Below are positions 1 through 7,173 of a stretch of 64,000 bases of DNA, piece by piece; the stretch's first letter is position 1; each line of letters begins with the position of its first letter. Under the pieces are notes generated by a model. It was not told where the DNA came from. It ran no database searches and saw nothing but the letters and a program-made list of their open reading frames with translations. The position numbers and the translations under genes are program-made. The stretch comes from Vibrio cortegadensis (lineage in GTDB: Bacteria; Pseudomonadota; Gammaproteobacteria; Enterobacterales; Vibrionaceae). The stretch lies in contig NZ_AP025472.1 in assembly GCF_024347395.1 (NCBI RefSeq), forward strand, positions 806,001 to 870,000, given 5' to 3'.

Positions 1-132
1 GCAACTGTTGCCTTCCATTACACTCAGTACTTTAACGATACTGACGCTCCAAGCTGGAATGGTTATGCTAACTTGTTCCAAGATGAAACAGACTTTAAGT
101 TGATTTTAGCAATCCCATTTAATGTAAAATAA
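1..132 (+). CDS. C-terminal end of an unidentified protein (partial, 5' end outside window)
   Basis: An open frame enters at base 1 and ends at the TAA at 130-132, giving 43 residues. The peptide is rich in alternating aromatic and polar residues (FHYTQYF, GYANLF, FKLILAIPF), as in beta-strands of outer-membrane or periplasmic proteins. It ends in NVK rather than the terminal aromatic residue typical of outer-membrane barrels, so I do not assign a family. A strong intrinsic terminator follows 20 bases downstream, so this is the last gene of its transcript. Confidence 0.7.
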   Translation, partial: ATVAFHYTQYFNDTDAPSWNGYANLFQDETDFKLILAIPFNVK

Positions 133-150
133 CTTAAATAGTAATGAGAA

Positions 151-180
151 AAAGCTGAGCATTGTATGCTCAGCTTTTTT
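151..180 (+). terminator. Intrinsic terminator of the left-edge gene
   Basis: The 8-bp stem AGCTGAGC (153-160) pairs with GCTCAGCT (168-175) and is followed by a T run. It lies directly after the left-edge gene and before the lipoprotein gene. Confidence 0.85.
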
Positions 181-196
181 ATATTAGAGGCTTTTT

Positions 197-559
197 ATGA
201 AGAAACTTATACTTTGTACTTGTTTTATAATGACCATGACTGCATGTGCAAAAAATGTACAGACGGATGATGAGTTTTGGTTTAGTCAAGGTGAAAGGCT
301 AGGGCGGAGTGGCTATGGTGTTGAATCTGATATACTGGATAGAATAAAAGCGAAAGTACCTTTTCAAATAACACCATATTCATTAGGTTATCAAAAGGGG
401 CTCTTAGAATATTGCAATCCGTATAATGCTTTTGCAAAGGGTATCAGTGGTATACGCTATAATGGACAGTGTGAGGATCATGAGCAAGCCGTCATGATAA
501 AGGTTGAGTGGCAGCGTGGTTGGGATGCATTTATCGGAGCTGATTTTTATAAACGCTAA
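197..559 (+). CDS. DUF2799-like lipoprotein
   Basis: This encodes 120 residues with a lipoprotein-type signal: a charged MKK start, a hydrophobic stretch and Cys17 in the context MTAC, so the mature protein is probably lipidated at that cysteine. The rest has the G..GL..YC.P...F..G..G..Y...C layout (GYQKGLLEYCNPYNAFAKG) that I associate with DUF2799 proteins of gammaproteobacteria. Two further cysteines (YC and QC) could form a disulfide. AGAGG lies before the ATG. cueR follows 14 bases later and may be cotranscribed. No biochemical role is known to me. The lipobox is a weak match because position -3 is Met. Confidence 0.7.
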   Translation: MKKLILCTCFIMTMTACAKNVQTDDEFWFSQGERLGRSGYGVESDILDRIKAKVPFQITPYSLGYQKGLLEYCNPYNAFAKGISGIRYNGQCEDHEQAVMIKVEWQRGWDAFIGADFYKR

Positions 560-573
560 TTTAGGTATAAAAG

Positions 574-969
574 ATGAATATAAGTGAAGTTGCAAAAATT
601 ACAGGGTTGTCATCTAAATCAGTGCGTTTATACGAAGACAAAGGATTGATTTCTCCTCCATTGAGAGCAGACAATGGATACCGTGTTTATACTAAAAAGC
701 ATGCAGAACAACTTATGGTTGTTGCTCGCTCAAGAAGAGTAGGCTTCACTCTAGAAGAGTGTAAAGGTTTAGTTCAGCTGGCGAATAACCCTGAAGCGAC
801 AAGTGCTGAAGTTAAAGAAAAAGCACTAACTAAACTTGATGAAGTAAACAGCAAACTAAATGAATTGATGATTATCAAGTCGCAATTAGAGCTCTGGATC
901 AACAAATGTCCAGGCAACAATGATCATGCATGCCCTATTCTTGAAGATTTAGTCAGACAAAATGAATGA
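574..969 (+). CDS. cueR: CueR, Cu(I)-responsive MerR-family activator
   Basis: The 131-residue protein has an N-terminal MerR winged helix (MNISEVAKITGLSSKSVRLY), a dimerisation helix at about residues 80-110, and a metal loop with Cys112 and Cys120 (CPGNNDHAC). That spacing is the same as in E. coli CueR, where the two cysteines bind a single Cu(I). The family activates copper export genes (copA, cueO) by twisting long-spacer promoters. No copA is adjacent here, so its targets must lie elsewhere. The start is 14 bases after the lipoprotein stop, so the two may share a transcript. Confidence 0.92.
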   Translation: MNISEVAKITGLSSKSVRLYEDKGLISPPLRADNGYRVYTKKHAEQLMVVARSRRVGFTLEECKGLVQLANNPEATSAEVKEKALTKLDEVNSKLNELMIIKSQLELWINKCPGNNDHACPILEDLVRQNE

Positions 970-1004
970 GCTAGAGATCGTATTTTTATCTACTGATCTC
1001 TAGC
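970..1004. repeat. 10-bp inverted repeat after cueR
   Basis: GCTAGAGATC (970-979) is perfectly repeated inverted at 995-1004 with a 15-base loop. It begins right after the cueR stop and lies between convergent genes. There is no clear T run on either side, so it may be a weak terminator or an mRNA 3'-end stabiliser. Confidence 0.5.
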
Positions 1005-1017
1005 CTCTTGTGTGATG

Positions 1018-1194
1018 TTAATTTGTTTTTCCGCCATAAACTTTACAGAGTTCTCTTGGGAGCATTTCAACGGCCCCTGAATTAAATGTACATTTCATAG
1101 CGCTACCAAAGGATTTTCCTCCATTTTGACTCGCATTACTCGTTGATGGGATAATAAATAGTGATAATAACGTAATTAAAAAAGCATGTTTCAT
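1018..1194 (-). CDS. Small secreted protein of 58 residues, unknown function
   Basis: This is a short minus-strand frame with ATG at 1192-1194 and TAA at 1018-1020, and GAGG sits about 6 bases before the ATG. The first 21 residues form a clear Sec signal peptide (charged MKH, hydrophobic core, then STSNA) with likely cleavage before SQNGG. The mature peptide of about 37 residues holds two cysteines in a C-x14-C arrangement (MKCTF ... RELCKVYGG), which suggests one disulfide in the periplasm. It converges on cueR across an inverted repeat. I recognise no family. The combination of RBS, signal peptide and paired cysteines argues that it is real. Confidence 0.6.
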   Translation of the reverse strand: MKHAFLITLLSLFIIPSTSNASQNGGKSFGSAMKCTFNSGAVEMLPRELCKVYGGKTN

Positions 1195-1199
1195 TAGAT

Positions 1200-1514
1200 C
1201 CTCACTTATTGATTATAATTATTTAAATGTCTGTACGTGAAAATAATAGATGCATTATTCGTAAAAGGTCAAAAAAAATTAATATAATCAAAATTTATTT
1301 ATTAAAAAAAGTATAAATAAATATGGATTAAACAAGTTAAATCTATGAGGTTAGTGAGGGAAGATTGAGTGGCAGAGCTAAGTTTATGAAATAAAAGCTT
1401 ACTTTGTGTTAGATAATTAGTAACTATTTCCTTTGGTAATCAATTGGATATTATATCAGTACTCGAAATTACAGTAATGGTGATATAAATACCACCATTA
1501 CTGTTAGGTATTAA
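1200..1514. other. AT-rich intergenic region with one inverted repeat
   Basis: No coding frame is visible here. The first part is very AT-rich and probably holds the promoter of the small secreted gene. CAGTAATGGTG (1472-1482) and its inverted copy (1493-1503) form an 11-bp stem just downstream of ybbJ, probably the 3' end of the qmcA-ybbJ transcript, although the T run is poor. Confidence 0.5.
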
Positions 1515-1964
1515 TTATATTGGTTCAATAAATAATATGATTCCATCCACATCGATGACTCTTATTTGAGTGCCTTTAGAGATATCTTGATCGCATCTCG
1601 CTGACCAGGTGGTATCACCAAGCTTAATGCGGCACTCTCCAGCTTGTACATCTTCCTCTAGACGAGTCGTCATCCCGATTAATTGCTTTTCTCGTTGATT
1701 GAGTTCGCGCAGTTGGTCAGATTTTTTATCTTGTTTAAATTGTCTTCTCCACCATAACCATGTTGTGATCAGTGAAAAGACACCAAAGCTAACCCACTGT
1801 AATTGCCAGCTCATCGGCAGGATCGTAAAAATAAGCCCTACGAGAATCGCTGAAATACCAAGCCATAAAAAATAGCCAGCAGTACCCAGCAGCTCCGCTG
1901 CCAAAAGTAACAAACCAAAAGCAAGCCAGTGCCAATGATTCATCTGTTCCAATAATTCAACCAT
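1515..1964 (-). CDS. ybbJ: NfeD-family membrane protein, YbbJ-like
   Basis: The 149-residue protein has two or three membrane segments in its first half (LLLLAAELLGTAGYFLWLG; LVGLIFTILPMSW; a third near WVSFGVFSLITTWLWW). A cytosolic OB-fold-like domain follows at about residues 85-149 (GECRIKLGDTTWSARCD ... VDGIILFIEP), which is the short NfeD architecture. It begins 11 bases after the stop of the SPFH protein, and the SPFH/NfeD pairing is a widespread two-gene operon that includes E. coli qmcA-ybbJ. NfeD partners are thought to assist SPFH scaffold proteins, but the exact role is unknown. Confidence 0.88.
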   Translation of the reverse strand: MVELLEQMNHWHWLAFGLLLLAAELLGTAGYFLWLGISAILVGLIFTILPMSWQLQWVSFGVFSLITTWLWWRRQFKQDKKSDQLRELNQREKQLIGMTTRLEEDVQAGECRIKLGDTTWSARCDQDISKGTQIRVIDVDGIILFIEPI

Positions 1965-1975
1965 TAAACATTGCC

Positions 1976-2896
1976 TTATTTATCTTCAGGTTGCGCTTTA
2001 AACATTTCAGCGATTCCAGCAACTGAGCCCATCAGGCCAGTTGCCTCAAGTGGTAGCATAATAATTTTACCATTTTCAGCTTGGCCGATACTCTTAAGTG
2101 CATCGGTATACCCTTGTGCGATGAAGTAATTCACCGCTTGCATGTCACCTTGTGCTATCGCTTGAGAAACCATTTCTGTCGCTTTTGCTTCGGCTTCTGC
2201 TGCACGTTCCCGAGCTTCTGCTTGTAAAATAGCAGCTTGTTTTTCACCTTCCGCACGCAAAATTTCAGATTGCTTGTGGCCTTCTGCTTTGAGAATTTCA
2301 GCCTGACGAATGCCTTCAGCCTCTAAGACATCGGCACGTTTGTTTCGTTCCGCTTTCATCTGAGCGTTCATTGCAGCGGTAAGATCGGCTGGTGGCTGCA
2401 CATCTTTGATTTCGATACGGGTTACTTTTACTCCCCAAGGGTTGGTTGCCGCATCGACAATAGTCAGTAGTTTGGTGTTGATCATGTCACGCTGACTGAG
2501 CATTTCGTCAAGTTCCATAGAGCCTAAGACAGTACGGATATTGGTCAGTGTCAGGTTGCGAATAGCATGCTCTAAATCATTGACTTCGTATGCTGCTTTT
2601 GGTGCATCGATAACTTGAACAAAACAAACCGCATCAATGACAACATTTGCATTGTCTTTCGAAATGACTTCTTGAGCAGGAATGTCTAATACACGTTCCA
2701 TCATGCTGATACGATTACCGACTTTATCAACGAAAGGGATGATAAGGTTTAGCCCTGGTTTTAACGTTTGGGTATAGCGTCCGAAGCGTTCAACAGTCCA
2801 GTTGCTTCCTTGTGGTACCGCTTTAATTCCTGCAAAAATAAAAACAACTGCAACAATAATAAAACCACCTATAGTGATTAAAGCATCAATAGCCAT
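1976..2896 (-). CDS. qmcA: SPFH/band-7 membrane scaffold protein, QmcA-like
   Basis: The 306-residue protein matches the length of E. coli QmcA (305). Residues 5-25 form an N-terminal membrane anchor. An SPFH domain follows (about 28-190, with WTVERFGRYTQTLKPGLNLI and ERVLDIPAQEVISKDNANV). Then comes an Ala/Glu-rich coiled coil (about 190-245) with a repeated AEG-x-xQ-AEIL motif. Proteins of this type assemble into large membrane-associated cages that associate with the FtsH protease. The NfeD partner follows in the same operon. Confidence 0.9.
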   Translation of the reverse strand: MAIDALITIGGFIIVAVVFIFAGIKAVPQGSNWTVERFGRYTQTLKPGLNLIIPFVDKVGNRISMMERVLDIPAQEVISKDNANVVIDAVCFVQVIDAPKAAYEVNDLEHAIRNLTLTNIRTVLGSMELDEMLSQRDMINTKLLTIVDAATNPWGVKVTRIEIKDVQPPADLTAAMNAQMKAERNKRADVLEAEGIRQAEILKAEGHKQSEILRAEGEKQAAILQAEARERAAEAEAKATEMVSQAIAQGDMQAVNYFIAQGYTDALKSIGQAENGKIIMLPLEATGLMGSVAGIAEMFKAQPEDK

Positions 2897-3013
2897 GATA
2901 ATTCCTTTTTAAATGAGAAAGTATTTGATATGCAATTAATTTATTGTTGATCAGTTTTACTGTTGGGGCAAATTTATAAATGAGAACTCAGCTGAAATTT
3001 GTATTTACCGTAT

Positions 3014-3040
3014 AAAAAAAGAGCTCGGGTGAGCTCTTTT
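3014..3040 (-). terminator. Intrinsic terminator of cnoX
   Basis: AAAGAGCTC and its complement around 3018-3040 form a stem, followed on the minus strand by a run of seven T. It separates cnoX from the downstream qmcA-ybbJ operon. Confidence 0.85.
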
Positions 3041-3076
3041 ATCGAATGTTTTTGTGGTTCAGTGCATGCAAGGCTA

Positions 3077-3931
3077 TTAATACATTAGAGAATACAGTTG
3101 TCTTCTGTATTTTCCAGAAATCGTGTTTCCTTGCCCTAGTGCGCTAAGAATATCCATGAATGCTTTTTTGAGCTCTCCATCTTGAACATTTAAATCTGAA
3201 CGGATAAATGACCATAATAGCTCTAATGCTTCCTCATCACGGCTTACTTGGTGATATTGCAATGCCAAGTCATGAGCTAATTGTGTATTAGTTGTATCTT
3301 GTTGAAATTCCAATTCTAGAGATTGGATCTCAGGGCTATCTGCGGCTTGTTGGTGCAGTTCTAGTTTCGCAATCATGCTCTTGTAATAGTTGTCCTGATA
3401 TTCAAGAGGGATAGTTTTCAGTTGAATTTCAGCATCAGAGAACTGACCCATTTCGAGTAAACAGTCTGCAATGGCGAGTTTTACTTCACCCTTAGTGGTT
3501 ATGGATTCTGGTAGCTCACGTAAAGCCACTAATGCTTCAGCGTGTTCGCCAGCTTGCATTTTTTCTAATGCGTGACGTAATTTCATCTCATCTTGGTTTG
3601 GTAGATGTTTGTCTAGCATTGCGACGATAGATTCGATGGTTTGAGGTCCACCTAGGCCATCAACAGGTTGCCCGTTTACGAATAAAGCAATAGTGGGTAG
3701 GGCTTGTACACCAAATTGACCAGCGATGGTTTGTTCTTGCTCGCAATTGAGCAGTGCCAGAGTGAAGACGCCATTATATTGTTGAGTAAGGCTTTGTAGC
3801 TCAGGGATAATTTGAGCGCTTTCTGGATGAGATGGAGCCCAAAAATGGATGAGAACAGGAGCTTGTGACGAACCTTCTAGTATTTGACGAAAGTTACTTT
3901 CATTGAATTCTACAACATGAGGTGACTGCAT
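3077..3931 (-). CDS. cnoX: CnoX (YbbN) thioredoxin-fold/TPR co-chaperone
   Basis: At 284 residues it has the same length as E. coli YbbN/CnoX. Residues 1-110 form a thioredoxin fold (APVLIHFWAPSHPESAQIIPEL; the cis-Pro motif is ALPTIALF), and residues 115-284 are TPR-like helical repeats. In E. coli the protein binds GroEL and protects substrates from oxidation. The usual active-site segment reads WAPSHPES here, with no cysteine at either position, so redox chemistry at that site is excluded. AGGAT precedes the ATG. It has its own terminator downstream. Confidence 0.88.
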   Translation of the reverse strand: MQSPHVVEFNESNFRQILEGSSQAPVLIHFWAPSHPESAQIIPELQSLTQQYNGVFTLALLNCEQEQTIAGQFGVQALPTIALFVNGQPVDGLGGPQTIESIVAMLDKHLPNQDEMKLRHALEKMQAGEHAEALVALRELPESITTKGEVKLAIADCLLEMGQFSDAEIQLKTIPLEYQDNYYKSMIAKLELHQQAADSPEIQSLELEFQQDTTNTQLAHDLALQYHQVSRDEEALELLWSFIRSDLNVQDGELKKAFMDILSALGQGNTISGKYRRQLYSLMY

Positions 3932-4010
3932 TCCGGAAATCCTTGGTAATTATCTCGAGTTCAGATTAGTTATTAAATATGGGTTCTTCTCTCTAACTTC
4001 AAGAGCTGAA

Positions 4011-4055
4011 TCGAAAAACGCCCAAACTTAATAAAAATAAGTGGGCGTTTTCGGT
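4011..4055 (-). terminator. Intrinsic terminator after the micro-ORF
   Basis: CGAAAAACGCCCA (4012-4024) pairs with TGGGCGTTTTCG (4043-4054) around an A/T-rich loop, and on the minus strand a T run lies within the distal arm. It lies about 30 bases beyond the stop of the 21-codon ORF and before cnoX. Confidence 0.7.
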
Positions 4056-4083
4056 GCTGGATACGAATGATAAGGAGTGGTGC

Positions 4084-4149
4084 TCAAAACAATAAAAATA
4101 GTGTTAATGCAACACCAACACCTATCAAATTGAGTTGGTTTAGGGTCAT
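4084..4149 (-). CDS. Putative 21-residue membrane microprotein
   Basis: A minus-strand frame has ATG at 4147-4149 and TGA at 4084-4086. It encodes 21 residues beginning MTLNQLNLIGVG and ending LFLLF, a single hydrophobic segment with a short polar N-terminus. This is the profile of small inner-membrane peptides. An ACAGG sequence lies 7 to 11 bases upstream, and a strong terminator follows about 30 bases downstream, so a short dedicated transcript is plausible. I do not recognise it. A frame this short could arise by chance. Confidence 0.4.
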   Translation of the reverse strand: MTLNQLNLIGVGVALTLFLLF

Positions 4150-4296
4150 GTATTTACCTGTCGTAACACGCTAATCTGCAATCGGGATATGATCATCTTT
4201 ATCATGACAGGTGATTGTTACGAGTAAGTGACAATGTTTAATCAATCGCCACTTTATTTATATTCAGTGATGAATACTAATAGCTAAGTCTTCCGC

Positions 4297-4334
4297 CCTA
4301 AACCTAAACCTAAACCTAAACCTAAACCTAAACC
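4297..4334. repeat. Tandem hexamer array (CCTAAA)6
   Basis: Six perfect copies of CCTAAA plus a trailing CC. The array sits 14 bases 3' of the stop codon of the YbbO-like reductase gene, so it would be transcribed as (TTTAGG)n in that mRNA's 3' UTR. It lies outside any coding frame. Confidence 0.95.
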
Positions 4335-4348
4335 GATAGTCATAAGCT

Positions 4349-5176
4349 CTAAGCGGCTTTGCGTAAGATAGGATCTAACCATTTTGCGGGTAGAATACGT
4401 TTTAGAAAGGCAAACACTTTCGTTGGAGTCGTGATCCTATAGCGTAACTTGGGTGACTTGGACTCTAATGCATGCAGTACTGGTGCGATGCAAGCTTCCG
4501 CTGGGAGTACAAACGCATTATTCGATTCATCGTTGGCTAGACGTGAAACTTGTTGTTGGTAGTAGGTGCTATGGACACTGTTTTCAATGTTTATCCACTT
4601 TTTAAATGCAATAAGCGCATTTGCACGAAACTGAGTTTCGATTGGTCCGGGTTCGATAAGAGAGATATGAACTCCTGATTGATATAGCTCAAGGCGTAGA
4701 GTGTCAGTCCAACCTTCAATTGCAAATTTGGATGCGTTGTATGCCCCTCGATATTTCATGGCGGCAAAACCGAGAACGGAGCTATTTTGAATAATACGCC
4801 CTGTTCCTTGCTTTCTCATTGACGGGAGAAGTTGAAGTACGAGTTCATGCCAGCCAAAAAAATTGGTTTCAAACTGCGTTCTTAATCCATCGGTTGGTAG
4901 ATCTTCTAACGCTCCTGGCTGTCCATAAGCACCATTATTAAACAGTGCATAAAGATCTCCATCACACAAGCGTAGGGCCTCTGTCGCGCCAGAACGGATG
5001 CTATCAGTGCAACTTAAGTCTAACTGGATGCAAGTGAGACCTTCCTGCTGAAGTTTTACAACATCATCCTTGTTTCGGCATGATGCGATGACTTGATAAC
5101 CTTGTTGATGTAGCGCATGAGCACAAGTGTAACCAATCCCCGTTGAACATCCTGTAATCAATATAGCCTTTGACAT
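4349..5176 (-). CDS. ybbO: Short-chain dehydrogenase/reductase, YbbO-like
   Basis: This is a classical SDR of about 275 residues. It has the Rossmann nucleotide motif TGCSTGIG, an NNGAYG segment in place of NNAG, a catalytic Ser (NSSVLGF), and the YNASK Tyr/Lys pair. The E. coli homologue YbbO is an NADP-dependent aldehyde reductase encoded next to ybbN, and the same neighbourhood with cnoX is kept here. The frame extends four codons upstream (to 5188), but the second Met (MSKAILITG) fits SDR N-termini better. It lies 30 bases after yfcH and is probably cotranscribed with it. Confidence 0.8.
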   Translation of the reverse strand: MSKAILITGCSTGIGYTCAHALHQQGYQVIASCRNKDDVVKLQQEGLTCIQLDLSCTDSIRSGATEALRLCDGDLYALFNNGAYGQPGALEDLPTDGLRTQFETNFFGWHELVLQLLPSMRKQGTGRIIQNSSVLGFAAMKYRGAYNASKFAIEGWTDTLRLELYQSGVHISLIEPGPIETQFRANALIAFKKWINIENSVHSTYYQQQVSRLANDESNNAFVLPAEACIAPVLHALESKSPKLRYRITTPTKVFAFLKRILPAKWLDPILRKAA

Positions 5177-5206
5177 TGTGACTCTCATTAATGGTCTTGT
5201 ATGAAT

Positions 5207-6121
5207 TTAATTTTGGTTTTGCAGTAAATTTTTAAGAGCTGGCTCTATTCTAGAGTAAGCAAAAATGAACCCCAGCTCGGTTAATTTTTTAGGCTTGGCT
5301 CGAATACTATCAAAAAGCAAGCATGAGGATTCTCCCATCATTAATTTCAATATCCATTTAGGAGTGAAAAGTAAATGAGGTCTTTTTAGTGCTTTAGCTA
5401 AAGAGCGGCTGAAAGTTTTATTGGTAACGGGATGAGGCGCACAAACATTGAATTCACCACTAGCATGTGGCGTTTCTACTAAATAAACAATGGCTCTCAC
5501 CATGTCTAACATATGAATCCAAGGCATATATTGCTTGCCTTTGCCTATTGGCCCTCCGAGCCCTAGCTTGTAAGGCAGTAGCATTTTGTCCAAGGCTCCC
5601 CCATCTTTACCTAGCACAATCCCAGTTCGAAGGAGGCATACTCGTGTGAGCTCAGATTGAGAACGCTTCGCGATTTGTTCCCAGTGGGAGCAGACTTGAT
5701 GCGGAAAACCAACTTGATGGACATGAAGACTTTCGTCGAAAGGGTGATCTTGTTGATCACCATAATACCCTACGGCAGAACCGCTAATAAAAACGCTAGG
5801 AGGTTCAGTGCTCGCATGAATGAGTTCGACGATTTTTTCAGTGAGTTTCCAACGGCTATTGCAGATGGTTTCTTTTTGCTTGGCGTTCCATCGTTTTTCT
5901 GCAATCGCTTCACCTGCCAGATTAATGACAACATCAACATCATTAAGATCGCTAAAGTTATCTAGTGTGTTGATGTAAGTGATATTTCCAGTATTCGCGT
6001 GTTGTAAATTTTGCTGTGCGTTTTGCGGGTTTCTCGTCAGTAATATAATTTGCTCCGTTCTAAAGCATTTAATGAGTTCCTTTCCAATAAAACCCGTTCC
6101 ACCTGTCAATAGTATCTTCAT
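5207..6121 (-). CDS. yfcH: NAD-dependent epimerase-like protein, YfcH (TIGR01777 family)
   Basis: An extended SDR of about 304 residues with the N-terminal nucleotide-binding motif TGGTGFIG, the VVINLAGEAIAEKRW signature of the YfcH family, and a C-terminal DUF1731-type segment rich in basic residues (about 255-304). The start at 6121 (MKILLTGG) is preceded by GGAGGG, while the upstream in-frame extension to 6142 lacks such a site. The substrate is unknown. It runs divergently from the DUF1538 operon. Confidence 0.88.
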   Translation of the reverse strand: MKILLTGGTGFIGKELIKCFRTEQIILLTRNPQNAQQNLQHANTGNITYINTLDNFSDLNDVDVVINLAGEAIAEKRWNAKQKETICNSRWKLTEKIVELIHASTEPPSVFISGSAVGYYGDQQDHPFDESLHVHQVGFPHQVCSHWEQIAKRSQSELTRVCLLRTGIVLGKDGGALDKMLLPYKLGLGGPIGKGKQYMPWIHMLDMVRAIVYLVETPHASGEFNVCAPHPVTNKTFSRSLAKALKRPHLLFTPKWILKLMMGESSCLLFDSIRAKPKKLTELGFIFAYSRIEPALKNLLQNQN

Positions 6122-6438
6122 ATTCCCTCCGCTGTGTACCAATTATAGACAGTTAAGCCGTAATAAGCTCAGGTTGAAGTGAGCTGGTGTGAAATAAACA
6201 GTGGAAAAACTCAATTATATTCAGCTGCTTGTGCGAGCGGTTCACATTTTTAACAATTGAGTAGCTAAATGTATTAAGTGCCTAACCTTTGTCACACCTA
6301 TATAGACGACTATTTGCCATGATGGTTTCATAGGTATGACAGTTTCATAGGTTAATGAGTGACTTGAGGCAATATCGTATCGATAAACCGTGGTTATTTT
6401 CTGAAATAGCCGATTCACAACGATGAATTAGGAGATCT
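6122..6438. promoter_or_regulatory. Divergent upstream region of yfcH and the DUF1538 operon, with an 11-bp direct repeat
   Basis: No gene is visible in these 317 bases. GTTTCATAGGT occurs twice in direct orientation (6325-6335 and 6342-6352), 17 bases apart and about 90 bases before the first DUF1538 start. A direct repeat at this spacing could be an operator. TAGGAG sits 6 bases before the ATG at 6439. Confidence 0.4.
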
Positions 6439-7173
6439 ATGGCAGCAATACTTTCGCTATTTAAAGCCATGCTGGGGAGCTTTAGAGATTTACTCCCTAT
6501 CGTGCTTGTTATCGCTTTTTTTCAGTTGGTTGTTTTACAAGAGCCACTCCCTAATTTAATTTCTATCCTTGTTGGATTGTTGTTGGTGGTCCTTGGTTTA
6601 ACCTTTTTTATTTTTGGATTGGAGATGGGGTTATTTCCAATCGGGGAATCGATGGCGCAAGCCTTTGCCCGCAAAGGGAGCGTATTCTGGCTCATTTGTT
6701 TTGCCTTTTGCTTAGGGTTTGGCACCACGATAGCAGAACCTGCGTTAACGGCAGTCGCAGATGAAGCGGCAGAGGTGGCAGCTGAAGGCGGTATGATCAT
6801 TCATACTGAAGCGGCCATGAGTGATTATGCGGATGGACTGCGTTTGACGGTTGCATTTTCTGTTGGGATAGCCATTGTTCTTGGGGTATTGAGAATTTTA
6901 AAAGGGTGGCCAATTCATTATATGATCATTGCTGGCTATATCGGTGTGGTGATCCTTACTGGATTTGCGCCTGAAAATATTATCGGGATCGCTTACGATT
7001 CGGGAGGGGTGACCACGTCTACTATAACCGTGCCATTGGTGACGGCTTTAGGGGTAGGATTAGCGTCCTCGATCAAAGGACGAAACCCAATGATTGATGG
7101 CTTTGGTTTGATCGCCTTCGCTTCTTTATTGCCTATGATGTTCGTTATGGTCTATGGAATGGTGGTGGCATGA
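6439..7173 (+). CDS. DUF1538 integral membrane protein, first subunit
   Basis: The 244-residue protein is strongly hydrophobic with about six or seven membrane segments. DUF1538 signatures are FGLEMGLFPIGESMAQAF and GFGTTIAEPALTAVADEA in the first half, and YDSGGVTTSTITVPLVTALG plus RNPMIDGFGLIAFASLLP in the second. Conserved Glu and Asp within membrane stretches suggest ion transport. From memory, a DUF1538 pair (UmpAB) from Halomonas has been reported as a Na+(Li+,K+)/H+ antiporter. Its stop overlaps the next start by 4 bases (ATGA), indicating translational coupling with the second DUF1538 subunit. Confidence 0.88.
   Translation: MAAILSLFKAMLGSFRDLLPIVLVIAFFQLVVLQEPLPNLISILVGLLLVVLGLTFFIFGLEMGLFPIGESMAQAFARKGSVFWLICFAFCLGFGTTIAEPALTAVADEAAEVAAEGGMIIHTEAAMSDYADGLRLTVAFSVGIAIVLGVLRILKGWPIHYMIIAGYIGVVILTGFAPENIIGIAYDSGGVTTSTITVPLVTALGVGLASSIKGRNPMIDGFGLIAFASLLPMMFVMVYGMVVA

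Noticed and set aside
1..132. Left-edge fragment as OmpK/Tsx nucleoside channel
   Set aside because: Vibrio OmpK proteins, as I remember them, end in a beta-strand with a terminal Phe, while this fragment ends in NVK. The 43 residues are too few for any family claim.
4297..4334. (CCTAAA)6 as a replicon end or integration site
   Set aside because: Six copies inside a normal chromosomal intergenic region with continuous flanking genes. No sign of an element boundary.
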